A DNA stretch of 34,943 bases from Myxococcota bacterium (GTDB taxonomy: Bacteria > Myxococcota_A > UBA9160 > UBA4427), in the NCBI GenBank assembly GCA_028278345.1, contig JANQEL010000156.1, positions 1 through 34,943 of the forward strand, in the 5' to 3' direction. A program made the translations under genes and the position numbers. The notes beneath the pieces were generated by a model that had not been told where the DNA came from, did not search any database, and was given only the letters and a program-made list of their open reading frames with translations. Positions 6,802-14,829 of the stretch are shown here, one piece after another. Position 1 is the first letter of the stretch. The number at the start of each line of letters is the position of its first letter.

Positions 6802-7536
6802 CTAGGGCGCGTCGGGGCCGCGGTAGACGGAGACCTCGACCGCGTCGGGCAGGTGCGAGTAGTACTCGATGCTCGCTTCGCGCGACTCGCTGTCGTAGCG
6901 GCCGCAGGTGCGCACGTAGTCGACGTAGGCGTGCGGGGAGAAGAGGTCGCCCGTGTTGTCGGCCACGACGATTGAACCCGGCCGCAGCAGGCCGTGCTTC
7001 TCGAGCAGCTGGAGATCGGTCTTGTAGAGATCCTTCCAGTGGTCGAGGAAGACGAGATCGAACGGGCCCTGCAGCTTCGGGATCTCGTCGCTCGACGAAC
7101 CGACGCGCACGTCGACCCGATCGGCGAAGCCGGCGGCGGCGACGTTGTCACGCGTGGCCTCGGCGTTCTGCGAGCTGACCTCGACGGACACCAGGTTTCC
7201 GGGCGGGGCGAGGCGTTGGCAGATCATGATCGCCGAGTAGCCGCAGTAGGCCCCGAGTTCGAGCACGCGTGCTCCGTCCGGCAGGCGTCCGATCATCTCG
7301 CTCAACAGCGGACCCTTCTCGGGGCCCACGCTCATCAGCCATCGCTCTTCTATCGCATAGCGGTCGAGCGCGGCGAGCACGCTGTCGGCATCCCCCGGTG
7401 TCGCGTGTCGGGCGACGTAGTCGCGCGCACGGAGAGCGCGCGGCGGTGCGCCCTGCAGTGTGTCGATCAGGGTGTGAAACGTGTTGCGAGCGTTGAATGC
7501 CCACATCCGGGGGTGGAGAAATCGCCAGGGGAGCAT
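6802..7536 (-). CDS. Catechol O-methyltransferase-type SAM methyltransferase
   Basis: 244 residues, resembling vertebrate COMT more than the usual bacterial CCoAOMT type. The SAM site is LELGAYCGYS (92-101). Residues matching the rat COMT catalytic set are all present: Asp165 and Lys168 in FLDHWKD (rat Asp141 and Lys144), Asp193-Asn194 in ADN (rat Asp169-Asn170) and Glu224 in SIEYY (rat Glu199). The predicted reaction is Mg-dependent O-methylation of a catechol. ATG 7536 is chosen; AAAGG is very close and GGAGG 13 bases upstream, so the start is not certain (MWAFN, ten residues later, is possible). It lies 47 bases downstream of the two-TM gene on the same strand and may be co-transcribed. 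The natural substrate is unknown. Confidence 0.85.
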   Translation of the reverse strand: MLPWRFLHPRMWAFNARNTFHTLIDTLQGAPPRALRARDYVARHATPGDADSVLAALDRYAIEERWLMSVGPEKGPLLSEMIGRLPDGARVLELGAYCGYSAIMICQRLAPPGNLVSVEVSSQNAEATRDNVAAAGFADRVDVRVGSSSDEIPKLQGPFDLVFLDHWKDLYKTDLQLLEKHGLLRPGSIVVADNTGDLFSPHAYVDYVRTCGRYDSESREASIEYYSHLPDAVEVSVYRGPDAP

Positions 7537-7583
7537 GCCTTTCGATGAACCTCCCAACTGGATTCGAATCCAGTCGTACGGGG

Positions 7584-8126
7584 CTAGGGCAGCCCCGCTT
7601 CGTCCGTGATCGGTGGATTGGTGAGGCGGTGTTCGGCCTCGCGGATGCAGGCATCGACGTAGGTGCGCAGGCGATACATCTCGTCGCCGGACAGTCCCTG
7701 GCCGACGAGCCCTGCTGCCCAGATCGCGGCCGCGAGCACGAGTGCCCCGACCGGAACGAGCAGCGCCCACGGCGTCTCGCCCAGGGAGAGCTGGGCGATG
7801 CCGAAGAAGAAGCTGATGGTCGAGGCGACGATCAGCGTTCCGACCGAGAACACGATGCCCGTCCAGATCTCCGGTCGCGGTGAGAAGGTGCCCCATACGC
7901 GCACGGTTTCGTCGTCCGGTGCGCTGCCATCGACGGTGAGGTCGAGGTAGGCCGACCAGAAGCGGCGTTCCGCCCTGACGACGCGAAGTGAGGCGTTGCG
8001 GCTGGAGAACTCACCGCGAATACCCGACTCGTCGGAGTCGAGCCGCTCGCGTAGAAGCTCCATCACGTCCTCGGTGCGACAACGTGCGTCCACTGAAAAG
8101 TTGGGTCGCATTCGGGGCAGAGGCAT
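7584..8126 (-). CDS. Hypothetical protein with two transmembrane helices
   Basis: 180 residues, family not recognised. The N-terminal 80 residues are soluble, with alternating strand-like segments (LRVVRAERRFWSAYLDLTVD). Two hydrophobic helices follow at about 88-112 and 120-143, then a helical tail with SGDEMYRLRTYVDACIREAE. The layout suggests an inner-membrane protein with both ends on the same side. ATG 8126 has GGGGGAT upstream. It is divergent from the CaiB gene at 8220 (93-base shared promoter region) and precedes the COMT-like gene. Confidence 0.65.
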   Translation of the reverse strand: MPLPRMRPNFSVDARCRTEDVMELLRERLDSDESGIRGEFSSRNASLRVVRAERRFWSAYLDLTVDGSAPDDETVRVWGTFSPRPEIWTGIVFSVGTLIVASTISFFFGIAQLSLGETPWALLVPVGALVLAAAIWAAGLVGQGLSGDEMYRLRTYVDACIREAEHRLTNPPITDEAGLP

Positions 8127-8219
8127 CGGATCCCCCGTGATCGATGCGAGACTAGCAGGTTATAGTGAACCGGTTGCCGCGCTCGCAGCTGGCGCGGGCG
8201 ATCAGTCGGAGGTGAATCG

Positions 8220-10661
8220 ATGCTCTCGCACATCCGTGTCCTCGATCTCACCGATGGTGCGAGTGCGCTCGCCGGACAGATCCTCGCCCAGCTCGGTGCC
8301 GAGGTGATCCTGATCGAGCCTCTCGAAGGTGTTGCTTCGCGGCACATCGGCGCCTTCGCCGACGATGTGCGTGACCCCGAACGCAGCCTCGAGTTCTGGG
8401 CGGGGCACCGTGGCAAGCGGTCGATTGCTCTCGACCTTCAGAGCGAGGCGGGACGCGGTGAGCTTGTGGATCTCGCCGGTAGTGCGGACGTATGGATCGA
8501 AGACGGTTCGCGCGGAGACCTCGGTGCCGACTTCGCTCCGGATGCGCTCGCCGAGATTGCACCCGGTCTCATCACGTGTTCGATCAGTGCATACGGCGCT
8601 TTCGGTCCGAAGTCGGATTGGCCCGCCACCGACCTGACGGCCACCGCCGCTTCGGTCACGATGAACCTCACGGGCGAAGCCGATCGCGCACCGCTCGGCA
8701 CCAGCGTCCCCCAGGCTTTCTATCACGCGGCCGGGGACGCGGCTTCGGCGATCGCAATCGCCCTCGAAGAGCGCAGGCACTCCGGGCGCGGACAACACCT
8801 CGACGTTTCGGCCCAGGTGTCGTTCATGCAGGCGAATCAAACGGGCGTGCTCGCCTACGGATGGAACTCGACGCCGCTCAAGCGGACGGGCGGGGGCGTG
8901 AGCTTCGCGGGCTATCCCATTCGCTTCATCTACGAGTGCGCCGATGGCTTCATGAACTTCACCTTCCTCTTCGGCGAGCCCATCGGGCACGCAACCGCGC
9001 GCTTCTTCGCGTGGATGGACGAAGAGGGCTTCGGGACCGAGGAGACCCGAAACCGGGATTGGGTCGGCTACGCGGCGGCCGTGATGAACGGCGAGACGAA
9101 CGTCGAGACCCACCTGGAAGTACTCGAGGCGATCGAGCGTTTCACGCGCACGAAGACCAAGGCGGAGATCCTGAAGGCCGCCTTCGAACGCAACCTGTTG
9201 ATCGTTCCCCTGAACGACTGTCGCGATCTCGTCGAGTCCGAACATCTCGCGGCGCGGGAGTTCTGGGTTCCGATCAAACATCCGGCGATGGATCGGGAGG
9301 TACTGCACCCCGGTGCCTTCGCGCGGTTGACGGCGACACCGCTCGTGACGGATCGGCCGGCACCGCGCCTGGGAGAGCTGCAGCTCGAAGCGGGTGGTGT
9401 CCGACGATCGGAAGACGAGCCGATTCGAAAGAACAAGGGCGGGGCAGGGGGTGAGCGACGACTTCCCCTCGAAGGCCTCAAGGTGCTCGACTTCACCTGG
9501 GTCTATGCGGGGCCCGCGATCACGCGACAGCTCGCCGACTTTGGCGCGACGGTGATCAAGATCGAATCCCCCACCGCGCCCGAGGCCCTTCGCTCTATGC
9601 AGCCCTTCAAGGACGACGTTCCCGGTGGCGATCGCTCGGCCAACTTCTCGAGCGTCACGCTGGGCAAGAAGAGCCTCGGCCTCGACATGAACGCGCCCGG
9701 GGCGCGCGACCTCGTGCTCTCCCTCGTCGACTGGGCCGACGTCGTCGTCGAGAACTTCTCCCCTCGCGCCATGAAGAAGTGGGATCTCGACTGGACCGCC
9801 CTGGGTGAGCGCAATCCGTCGCTCGTGATGCTCTCGAGTTCGCTCATGGGTCACGCGGGGCCCCATCGCCTGCTCGCCGGCTATGGGACGATGGGCTCGT
9901 CGATTGCGGGCTTCGGATACGTCACCGGCTGGCCGGGCGAGCGCCCCTGCGCTCCCTACGTGGCGTATACCGACTACGTCTCGCCGCGCTTCGCGATCCC
10001 GACGCTACTGGCTGCGGTCGATCACGCTCGGCGAACCGGCGAAGGCCAACACATCGACCTCTCCCAGGCCGAGGTGTCGATGCACCTTCTCGGCGCACCA
10101 CTGCTCGACTACACGGCGAACGGCCGCATCATGGCCGCGCGCGGGAACGCGCATCCCCACTACGCCCCTTCGGGCGTCTATCCCGCCGCCGGTGAAGACC
10201 GATGGATTGCCATCGCGGCGCCCGACGATGCGACATTCCGGGCGCTCGATCGCGTGGCGGATCTCGCTTGGGGTGCCGACTCGCGATTCGCGACTGCGGA
10301 CGCGCGCGTGACCAACGCGGAGGCACTCGATGATGCGATCGCTGCGTGGACGGCGACCCACGAACGCGAAGCCCTCGAAGCCCGACTGATCGAAGCGGGC
10401 GTCCCCGCACACCGGGTGTGCGATTCACGCGACGCCTTCGAAGACCCGCAGCTCGCCGCACGTGAGCACTTCGTCAACCTCGACTACGGCGAGTGCGGGT
10501 CGGTGCCCTACGAAAACGAGCGCGTCCGCTTCTCGGCCACGCCGGCGGTCCTCCAGCCATGTCCCACTCTCGGGCAGGACAACCAGATGATCCTCTCCGA
10601 GATCCTCGGCCTCGACGACGAGGCGATCACCGAACTCGTGATTGCGGGCGCGATCCAGTAG
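8220..10661 (+). CDS. Tandem (two-domain) CaiB/BaiF family CoA-transferase
   Basis: 813 residues: two class-III CoA-transferase domains in one chain. Domain 1 (about 1-400) opens with IRVLDLTDGASALAGQILAQLGAEVILIE; its nucleophile candidate is Asp173 in AGDAASAIA. Domain 2 (about 417-813) opens with LEGLKVLDFTWVYAGPA; its candidate is Asp585 in AYTDYVSPRFA. Class III enzymes move CoA between acids through an aspartyl-CoA anhydride and normally work as interlaced dimers, so a fused pair can act as a covalent pseudo-dimer. Both aspartates appear kept. GGAGG lies seven bases before ATG 8220. The substrate is unknown; the surrounding lipid or steroid-type genes suggest a hydrophobic carboxylic acid. 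Confidence 0.9.
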   Translation: MLSHIRVLDLTDGASALAGQILAQLGAEVILIEPLEGVASRHIGAFADDVRDPERSLEFWAGHRGKRSIALDLQSEAGRGELVDLAGSADVWIEDGSRGDLGADFAPDALAEIAPGLITCSISAYGAFGPKSDWPATDLTATAASVTMNLTGEADRAPLGTSVPQAFYHAAGDAASAIAIALEERRHSGRGQHLDVSAQVSFMQANQTGVLAYGWNSTPLKRTGGGVSFAGYPIRFIYECADGFMNFTFLFGEPIGHATARFFAWMDEEGFGTEETRNRDWVGYAAAVMNGETNVETHLEVLEAIERFTRTKTKAEILKAAFERNLLIVPLNDCRDLVESEHLAAREFWVPIKHPAMDREVLHPGAFARLTATPLVTDRPAPRLGELQLEAGGVRRSEDEPIRKNKGGAGGERRLPLEGLKVLDFTWVYAGPAITRQLADFGATVIKIESPTAPEALRSMQPFKDDVPGGDRSANFSSVTLGKKSLGLDMNAPGARDLVLSLVDWADVVVENFSPRAMKKWDLDWTALGERNPSLVMLSSSLMGHAGPHRLLAGYGTMGSSIAGFGYVTGWPGERPCAPYVAYTDYVSPRFAIPTLLAAVDHARRTGEGQHIDLSQAEVSMHLLGAPLLDYTANGRIMAARGNAHPHYAPSGVYPAAGEDRWIAIAAPDDATFRALDRVADLAWGADSRFATADARVTNAEALDDAIAAWTATHEREALEARLIEAGVPAHRVCDSRDAFEDPQLAAREHFVNLDYGECGSVPYENERVRFSATPAVLQPCPTLGQDNQMILSEILGLDDEAITELVIAGAIQ

Positions 10662-10665
10662 CGAG

Positions 10666-11991
10666 CTAGAGCTTGCGGATCTGCCTGTCGGTTCGCGCAT
10701 CGACGATGGCCAGACCGCGATTGATCGCCTGGGCGCCGAGCCAGCGAAGGGGTTCCGGCGGCCAACTGCGAAGCTTCCGCTTCAGTGCACGGGAGTGGGG
10801 ATGCGCGTTGCCCAGGATCTGTTCGGCGAGCATGGCTCCGACCTGTGTCGCCTGCGCGATGCCGTGGCCGTTGAACCCGATTCCGAAGTGCACGTTGTGG
10901 TGCGAGCCTTCGACGCCGAACTGCGGGAGTAGGTCCATCGTCAGCCCGATCCAGCCTCCCCAGAAGTTCGCGACCTTCACGTCGGTCAGCATGGGAAAGC
11001 GCTCGCGGAAGGCGCGCTCGATCGCGTCGAATGCGCCCGGGTCGTATCCCGGTGGGAGTGCGCTGCCGTAGCGGTATCGAACGACCTTGGAGCCCCCCGT
11101 CAACGTTCCGTGGGCGGTGAGACGGAAGTTCTCGAGCGCTTCATGTGCCGTGTAGATCCCCTCGCGCCCTGGCCAACCGAGTTCGTCGAGTTGCGCCTCG
11201 CTCAGGGGCTCCGTCTCGAAGAGGGAAACACGCAGCGGTGCGACGTCCCTCTTTCGACGTCCCAGGTGCTTCGTATAGGCGTTGGTCGCGATCACCGCGT
11301 GGTTCGCGGTGACGTTGCCGCCCGGCGTTCTCGCCGTGACCTTCTCCCCATCGTCCAGGCCGAGGACGCTCGTGCCCTCGAACAACCGGACCCCGGCGCG
11401 CATCGCGGCCGCGCGAAGCCCCGCGACGTAGCGGCCCGGGTTGAGCGTTCCGCCCCGTTCCTCGAGAACACCGCAGAGGAAGGCCGGCGGCAGGCCGCGC
11501 TCCCGCATCTCCCCCGGTGCGAGGTAGCGAACCTCTGCGCCCAGACCGCGCGCCGTCTGCGCCGCCTTCTCGAGGGTGGGGGCGTGCTTCGGATGGAGGC
11601 CCGCGACGATGTTGCCGCTCGCCACGTAGTCACAATCGATCTGGTTCTTCTCGATGACCTCTTCGGTGAACTCGACCGCGGCATCGGCGAACCGAACGAG
11701 CGCCGAAGCGCGCTTCTGGCCGAAGATCCGCAGCGTCGTCGGAAGATCCTTGCCGATCGTCGGAGTCAGATGGCCTGCGTTGCGGCCACTGGCGCCCGAA
11801 CCGGAGAAGTCCTTCTCGAGCACGACGACGTCGACCCCGGCCGCGCGAAGCGAAAGGGCGGCCGAGAGGCCGGTGTAGCCACCACCGATGATGACGACAT
11901 CCGCCGCGAGATCGCGATCGAGGGCGGGTTGGGGATCGGAAGGGGTGGAGAGCCAGGGGCTCGTTTCGACGAACGGGTACGGCTTCGACAT
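10666..11991 (-). CDS. FAD-dependent amine/amino-acid oxidoreductase (DAO family, PuuB-like)
   Basis: 441 residues. An N-terminal Rossmann motif, VVIIGGGYTGLSAA (about 33-46), is followed by GSGASGRNAGHLTP (64-77), the flavin-site pattern of glycine-oxidase and gamma-glutamylputrescine-oxidase-like enzymes. The C-terminal FAD segment FGIGFNGHGIAQATQVG is present. The predicted role is oxidation of a secondary or primary amine or amino acid with oxygen or quinone as acceptor. ATG 11991 has GAGG seven bases upstream; a longer frame to 12252 overlaps the TetR gene and is rejected. It starts 25 bases after the TetR gene on the same strand, so the two are probably one transcript. It converges on the CaiB fusion (stops four bases apart). 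Confidence 0.85.
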   Translation of the reverse strand: MSKPYPFVETSPWLSTPSDPQPALDRDLAADVVIIGGGYTGLSAALSLRAAGVDVVVLEKDFSGSGASGRNAGHLTPTIGKDLPTTLRIFGQKRASALVRFADAAVEFTEEVIEKNQIDCDYVASGNIVAGLHPKHAPTLEKAAQTARGLGAEVRYLAPGEMRERGLPPAFLCGVLEERGGTLNPGRYVAGLRAAAMRAGVRLFEGTSVLGLDDGEKVTARTPGGNVTANHAVIATNAYTKHLGRRKRDVAPLRVSLFETEPLSEAQLDELGWPGREGIYTAHEALENFRLTAHGTLTGGSKVVRYRYGSALPPGYDPGAFDAIERAFRERFPMLTDVKVANFWGGWIGLTMDLLPQFGVEGSHHNVHFGIGFNGHGIAQATQVGAMLAEQILGNAHPHSRALKRKLRSWPPEPLRWLGAQAINRGLAIVDARTDRQIRKL

Positions 11992-12016
11992 GACGTGTCC
12001 TCGTGTTGTGAGCCGG

Positions 12017-12631
12017 CTAGGAGAGGTCGCACCCGGGCACCAGGGCCGAGACCACCACTCGCAATCGACGCCGCAGGCCCTCGGAGTCGAGTTCGCGACG
12101 CGTGAGTCGTTCGAGTTCGTAACCTCGCATGAGGTCGAGAAGTGTTCGCGCCGCGTCGAAGGCACGCTCGGTGCCGAGGGATTCCAGCTCGACCGCCAGC
12201 CGCGAGAGCATCCAGTCATCCCAGCGGTGCAGTTCTTCGGCGATGGCGGCATCGCGCGAAGCGAACAACGTGAGTTCGTACTCCGCGCGGATCATGTTCG
12301 GGTCGGCGAACTCGCGCTCGGTCAACTCGACGAGGTACTCGACGATGCCGTTGGCATCGAGGTCCTCGAAGCGCTCGGCGAGCGCCGATTGCGCTGCCCG
12401 CGTGCGCTCGAGGAAATGCCGGAACGCCTCTCGCAACAGATGCTCTCGCGATTCGAAGTAGTAGGTCGTCGAACCGAGCGGAACGCCCGCAGCGGCGGCG
12501 ACGCGCCGATGGGTGACTGAATCGACGCCTCCCTCCGCGACGAGGCGCAGGGTGGTCTCGAGTATCTGGCGTCGCCGCTCCTCCGAGCGGGTGCGGTTCG
12601 AGCGGGTCGGGTTGGACGGGGCCGTTGACAT
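12017..12631 (-). CDS. TetR-family transcriptional regulator
   Basis: 204 residues. The N-terminal helix-turn-helix (about 15-65) reads ILETTLRLVAEGGVDSVTHRRVAAAAGVPLGSTTYYF in short overlapping motifs typical of the family: THRRVAAAAGV followed by STTYYFESREHLL. The C-terminal ligand and dimer domain is variable, as usual. It is the first gene of a minus-strand unit with the flavoprotein and is divergent from acoABC. The ATG at 12631 lies immediately beside a perfect palindrome, so it is likely autoregulated and also represses the acoABC promoter. No Shine-Dalgarno is seen before ATG 12631; the transcript may be near-leaderless. A longer frame from 12685 would run across the operator and is less likely. 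Confidence 0.85.
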   Translation of the reverse strand: MSTAPSNPTRSNRTRSEERRRQILETTLRLVAEGGVDSVTHRRVAAAAGVPLGSTTYYFESREHLLREAFRHFLERTRAAQSALAERFEDLDANGIVEYLVELTEREFADPNMIRAEYELTLFASRDAAIAEELHRWDDWMLSRLAVELESLGTERAFDAARTLLDLMRGYELERLTRRELDSEGLRRRLRVVVSALVPGCDLS

Positions 12632-12669
12632 GTGTACTATCGTACAATAAAAACTGGACGATGGTACAC
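12625..12669. promoter_or_regulatory. acoABC promoter with overlapping TetR operator
   Basis: On the plus strand TTGACA (12625-12630, perfect -35) and TAAAAA (12648-12653) are spaced 17 bases. The spacer holds the palindrome TGTACTATCGTACA (12633-12646). A larger inverted repeat, GTGTACTATCGT (12632-12643) with ACGATGGTACAC (12658-12669), has 11 of 12 positions matching and covers the -10 region. Binding there would block acoABC and the TetR gene, which starts at 12631 on the other strand. Confidence 0.65.
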
Positions 12670-12842
12670 CCCTGCCGAAATCCAACTGATCGAGAGGCGA
12701 TCGAGCGAGTTCACGGCCTGGCGACTCGTCTGGCCCAGCCGCTTCGATCTCGACCCCGGCTCACCGGGAACACGGCACTATCTCGAGGCTGCGGTCGCGG
12801 CCATCACCCAACTGCCTGCGACGAACACGGAGGACCCAGACG

Positions 12843-13811
12843 ATGGATTGGTCCAGGGAAGATCTGATCCAGATCTACCGGCGCATGCGAACGATTCGCG
12901 CGTTCGAGGAGAAGCTCACCGAGCTGGTCTCCGCCGGGAAGATCGGCGGCTTCATGCACCTCTACGCGGGCGAAGAAGCCATCGCGGTGGGGGTGTGTGC
13001 GCACCTCGGCGATGACGACCACGTCGGTTCGACCCACCGCGGTCACGGTCACTGCATCGCGAAGGGTGTCGACGTCCATGCGATGATCGCCGAGCTCTTC
13101 GGTCGCGCGACCGGCACCAACAAGGGGAAGGGCGGCTCGATGCACATCGCGGATGTCGACCGCGGAATGCTCGGAGCGAACGGCATCGTGGGCGGCGGGA
13201 TTCCCCTGGTGACCGGCGCGGCCCTCACGTCGCAGGTGCTTGGGAAAGACAACGTCGCCGTCGGCTTCTTCGGCGATGGCGCGACGAACCAGGGGCAGTT
13301 CCACGAGTCGCTCACGATGGCGCAGAACTGGAAGCTCCCCGCGCTCTACGTCTGCGAGAACAACGGTTTCGGAGAGTTCACGCCCACCGAGTTCGTGGTG
13401 CCGGTGAAGGACATCGTCGAACGCGCGGCCGCTTACGGCATGAACGCCGTGATCGCCGACGGCATGGATTTCTTCGACGTCTACGAGAAGGCGGGCGAGG
13501 CGATCGAGCGGGCGCGGCGCGGCGAGGGGCCGACCCTGCTCGAATGCAAAACCTACCGCTTCTACGGCCACTTCGTGGGCGACCCGACGCCCTACCGCAA
13601 CAAGGAAGAGGCCGAGGATTGGATCCAGAACCGCGATCCCCTCGACATCTTCGAAGGGCGTGTCACCGAAGCCGGGGTCGTCGAGGCCGGCGACCTGCGC
13701 GAAGTCGACGGCGAAGTCGACGCGATGTTGCGGGACGCCGTCGAAGTGGCGGATGGCGCTCCCCTTCCCGAAGTGGCCGACGTCCTCACCGACGTCTACG
13801 TGAGGTACTAG
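12843..13811 (+). CDS. acoA: Thiamine-dependent 2-oxoacid/acetoin dehydrogenase E1 alpha subunit
   Basis: 322 residues, the usual size for acetoin or pyruvate dehydrogenase E1 alpha. The ThDP/Mg motif starts at GDGATNQG (144-151) and ends at ENN (172-174). The active-site loop region STHRGHGHCIAKG (63-75) and GGSMHI (97-102) are the family's. With E1 beta it decarboxylates the substrate and passes the acyl group to lipoyl-E2. GGAGG lies nine bases before ATG 12843. It is first in a three-gene operon (2 bases to the next gene). I assign acetoin rather than pyruvate because the E2 carries an alpha/beta-hydrolase domain, as AcoC does. The leader from the promoter is about 180 bases and contains no gene I can support. 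Confidence 0.88.
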   Translation: MDWSREDLIQIYRRMRTIRAFEEKLTELVSAGKIGGFMHLYAGEEAIAVGVCAHLGDDDHVGSTHRGHGHCIAKGVDVHAMIAELFGRATGTNKGKGGSMHIADVDRGMLGANGIVGGGIPLVTGAALTSQVLGKDNVAVGFFGDGATNQGQFHESLTMAQNWKLPALYVCENNGFGEFTPTEFVVPVKDIVERAAAYGMNAVIADGMDFFDVYEKAGEAIERARRGEGPTLLECKTYRFYGHFVGDPTPYRNKEEAEDWIQNRDPLDIFEGRVTEAGVVEAGDLREVDGEVDAMLRDAVEVADGAPLPEVADVLTDVYVRY

Positions 13812-13813
13812 CC

Positions 13814-14821
13814 ATGGCCCGCGAACTCGGAACCGGTGCGGCGATCAACGAGGCCATCGCGATCGCGATGCGCGACGACCCCACCGTCATCGTGATGGGC
13901 GAGGACGTCGCCGGCGGTGGCGACCGCGAGAAGGAAGGCACGGAGGAGATGGGCGGCGTGCTCGGCACCACGCGCGGGCTCGTCGGCGAGTTCGGCATGA
14001 ATCGCGTCCGCGATACGCCGATCGCCGAGATGGGGCTGCTGGGTACCGCCGTGGGCGCCGCCGCCACGGGCCTTCGTCCGATCGCCGAGCTCATGTTCAT
14101 GGACTTCCTCGGCACGAGCCTCGACCCGCTGCTCAACCAGGCATCGAAGCTCCGCTACATGTTCGGCGGCAAGGTCAGCGTGCCGCTCACCGTGCGCACG
14201 GTGACCGGAGCGGGCATGCAGGCGGCCGCGCAGCATTCGCAGTCGCTCTACTGGATGACGACGGGGATCCCGGGTCTCAAGACGGTGATCCCGTCGAACC
14301 CCGCCGATGCGAAGGGCCTGCTGCTCGCCTCGATCCGCGACGACGATCCGGTGATCTTCTGCGAATCGAAGGGCATCCTGAACCAGCGGGCCGACGTGCC
14401 CGAGGGCGACTACGAAGTGCCGATCGGCCAGGCGAACATCGTGCGCGAAGGCAGCGATGTCTCCCTCGTGGCGTTCGGTGCCACGGTCAAGATCGCGCTC
14501 AAGGCGGCGGACAAGCTGGCGGAGCAGGGAACCAGCGCCGAGGTGCTCGACCTGCGCTCGCTCTCGCCCCTCGACGAAGCGGCCATTCTCACGACCCTGG
14601 AAAAGACGGGCCGCATGGTGATCATCGACGAGTCGACACCGCGTTGCTCGGTCGCACGCGACGTCGCGGCGATCGGCGTCGACAAGGGCTTCGACTTCCT
14701 GCAGGCCCCGATCAAGTGCGTGACCGCGCCCCACACCCCGGTTCCCTTCAGTGGTGTGCTCGAACAGGCCTTCATGCCCTCGCCGAAAGACGTGCTCGAA
14801 GCCGTCGCGCAGATGGGCTGA
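13814..14821 (+). CDS. acoB: Acetoin/2-oxoacid dehydrogenase E1 beta subunit
   Basis: 335 residues, the standard E1 beta length. Recognisable family segments are VIVMGEDVAGGG (26-37), RVRDTPIAEMGLLGTAVGAA (57-76), the tract from IAELMFMDF, and the C-terminal transketolase-type SLVAFGATVKIALKAA with VLDLRSLSPLDE. It pairs with E1 alpha to form the ThDP site. ATG 13814 is two bases after the acoA stop, with GAGG nine bases upstream, so translation is coupled. A longer frame from 13544 lies in acoA in another frame and is not used. It is followed after eight bases by the E2 gene. Confidence 0.88.
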   Translation: MARELGTGAAINEAIAIAMRDDPTVIVMGEDVAGGGDREKEGTEEMGGVLGTTRGLVGEFGMNRVRDTPIAEMGLLGTAVGAAATGLRPIAELMFMDFLGTSLDPLLNQASKLRYMFGGKVSVPLTVRTVTGAGMQAAAQHSQSLYWMTTGIPGLKTVIPSNPADAKGLLLASIRDDDPVIFCESKGILNQRADVPEGDYEVPIGQANIVREGSDVSLVAFGATVKIALKAADKLAEQGTSAEVLDLRSLSPLDEAAILTTLEKTGRMVIIDESTPRCSVARDVAAIGVDKGFDFLQAPIKCVTAPHTPVPFSGVLEQAFMPSPKDVLEAVAQMG

Positions 14822-14829
14822 GGTCGACG

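Noticed and set aside
8202..9866. A 554-codon minus-strand frame
   Set aside because: Antisense of the CaiB fusion, no family features.
12632..13015. A 127-codon plus-strand frame before acoA
   Set aside because: It starts inside the operator and runs out of frame into acoA; it shows no family pattern or ribosome site.
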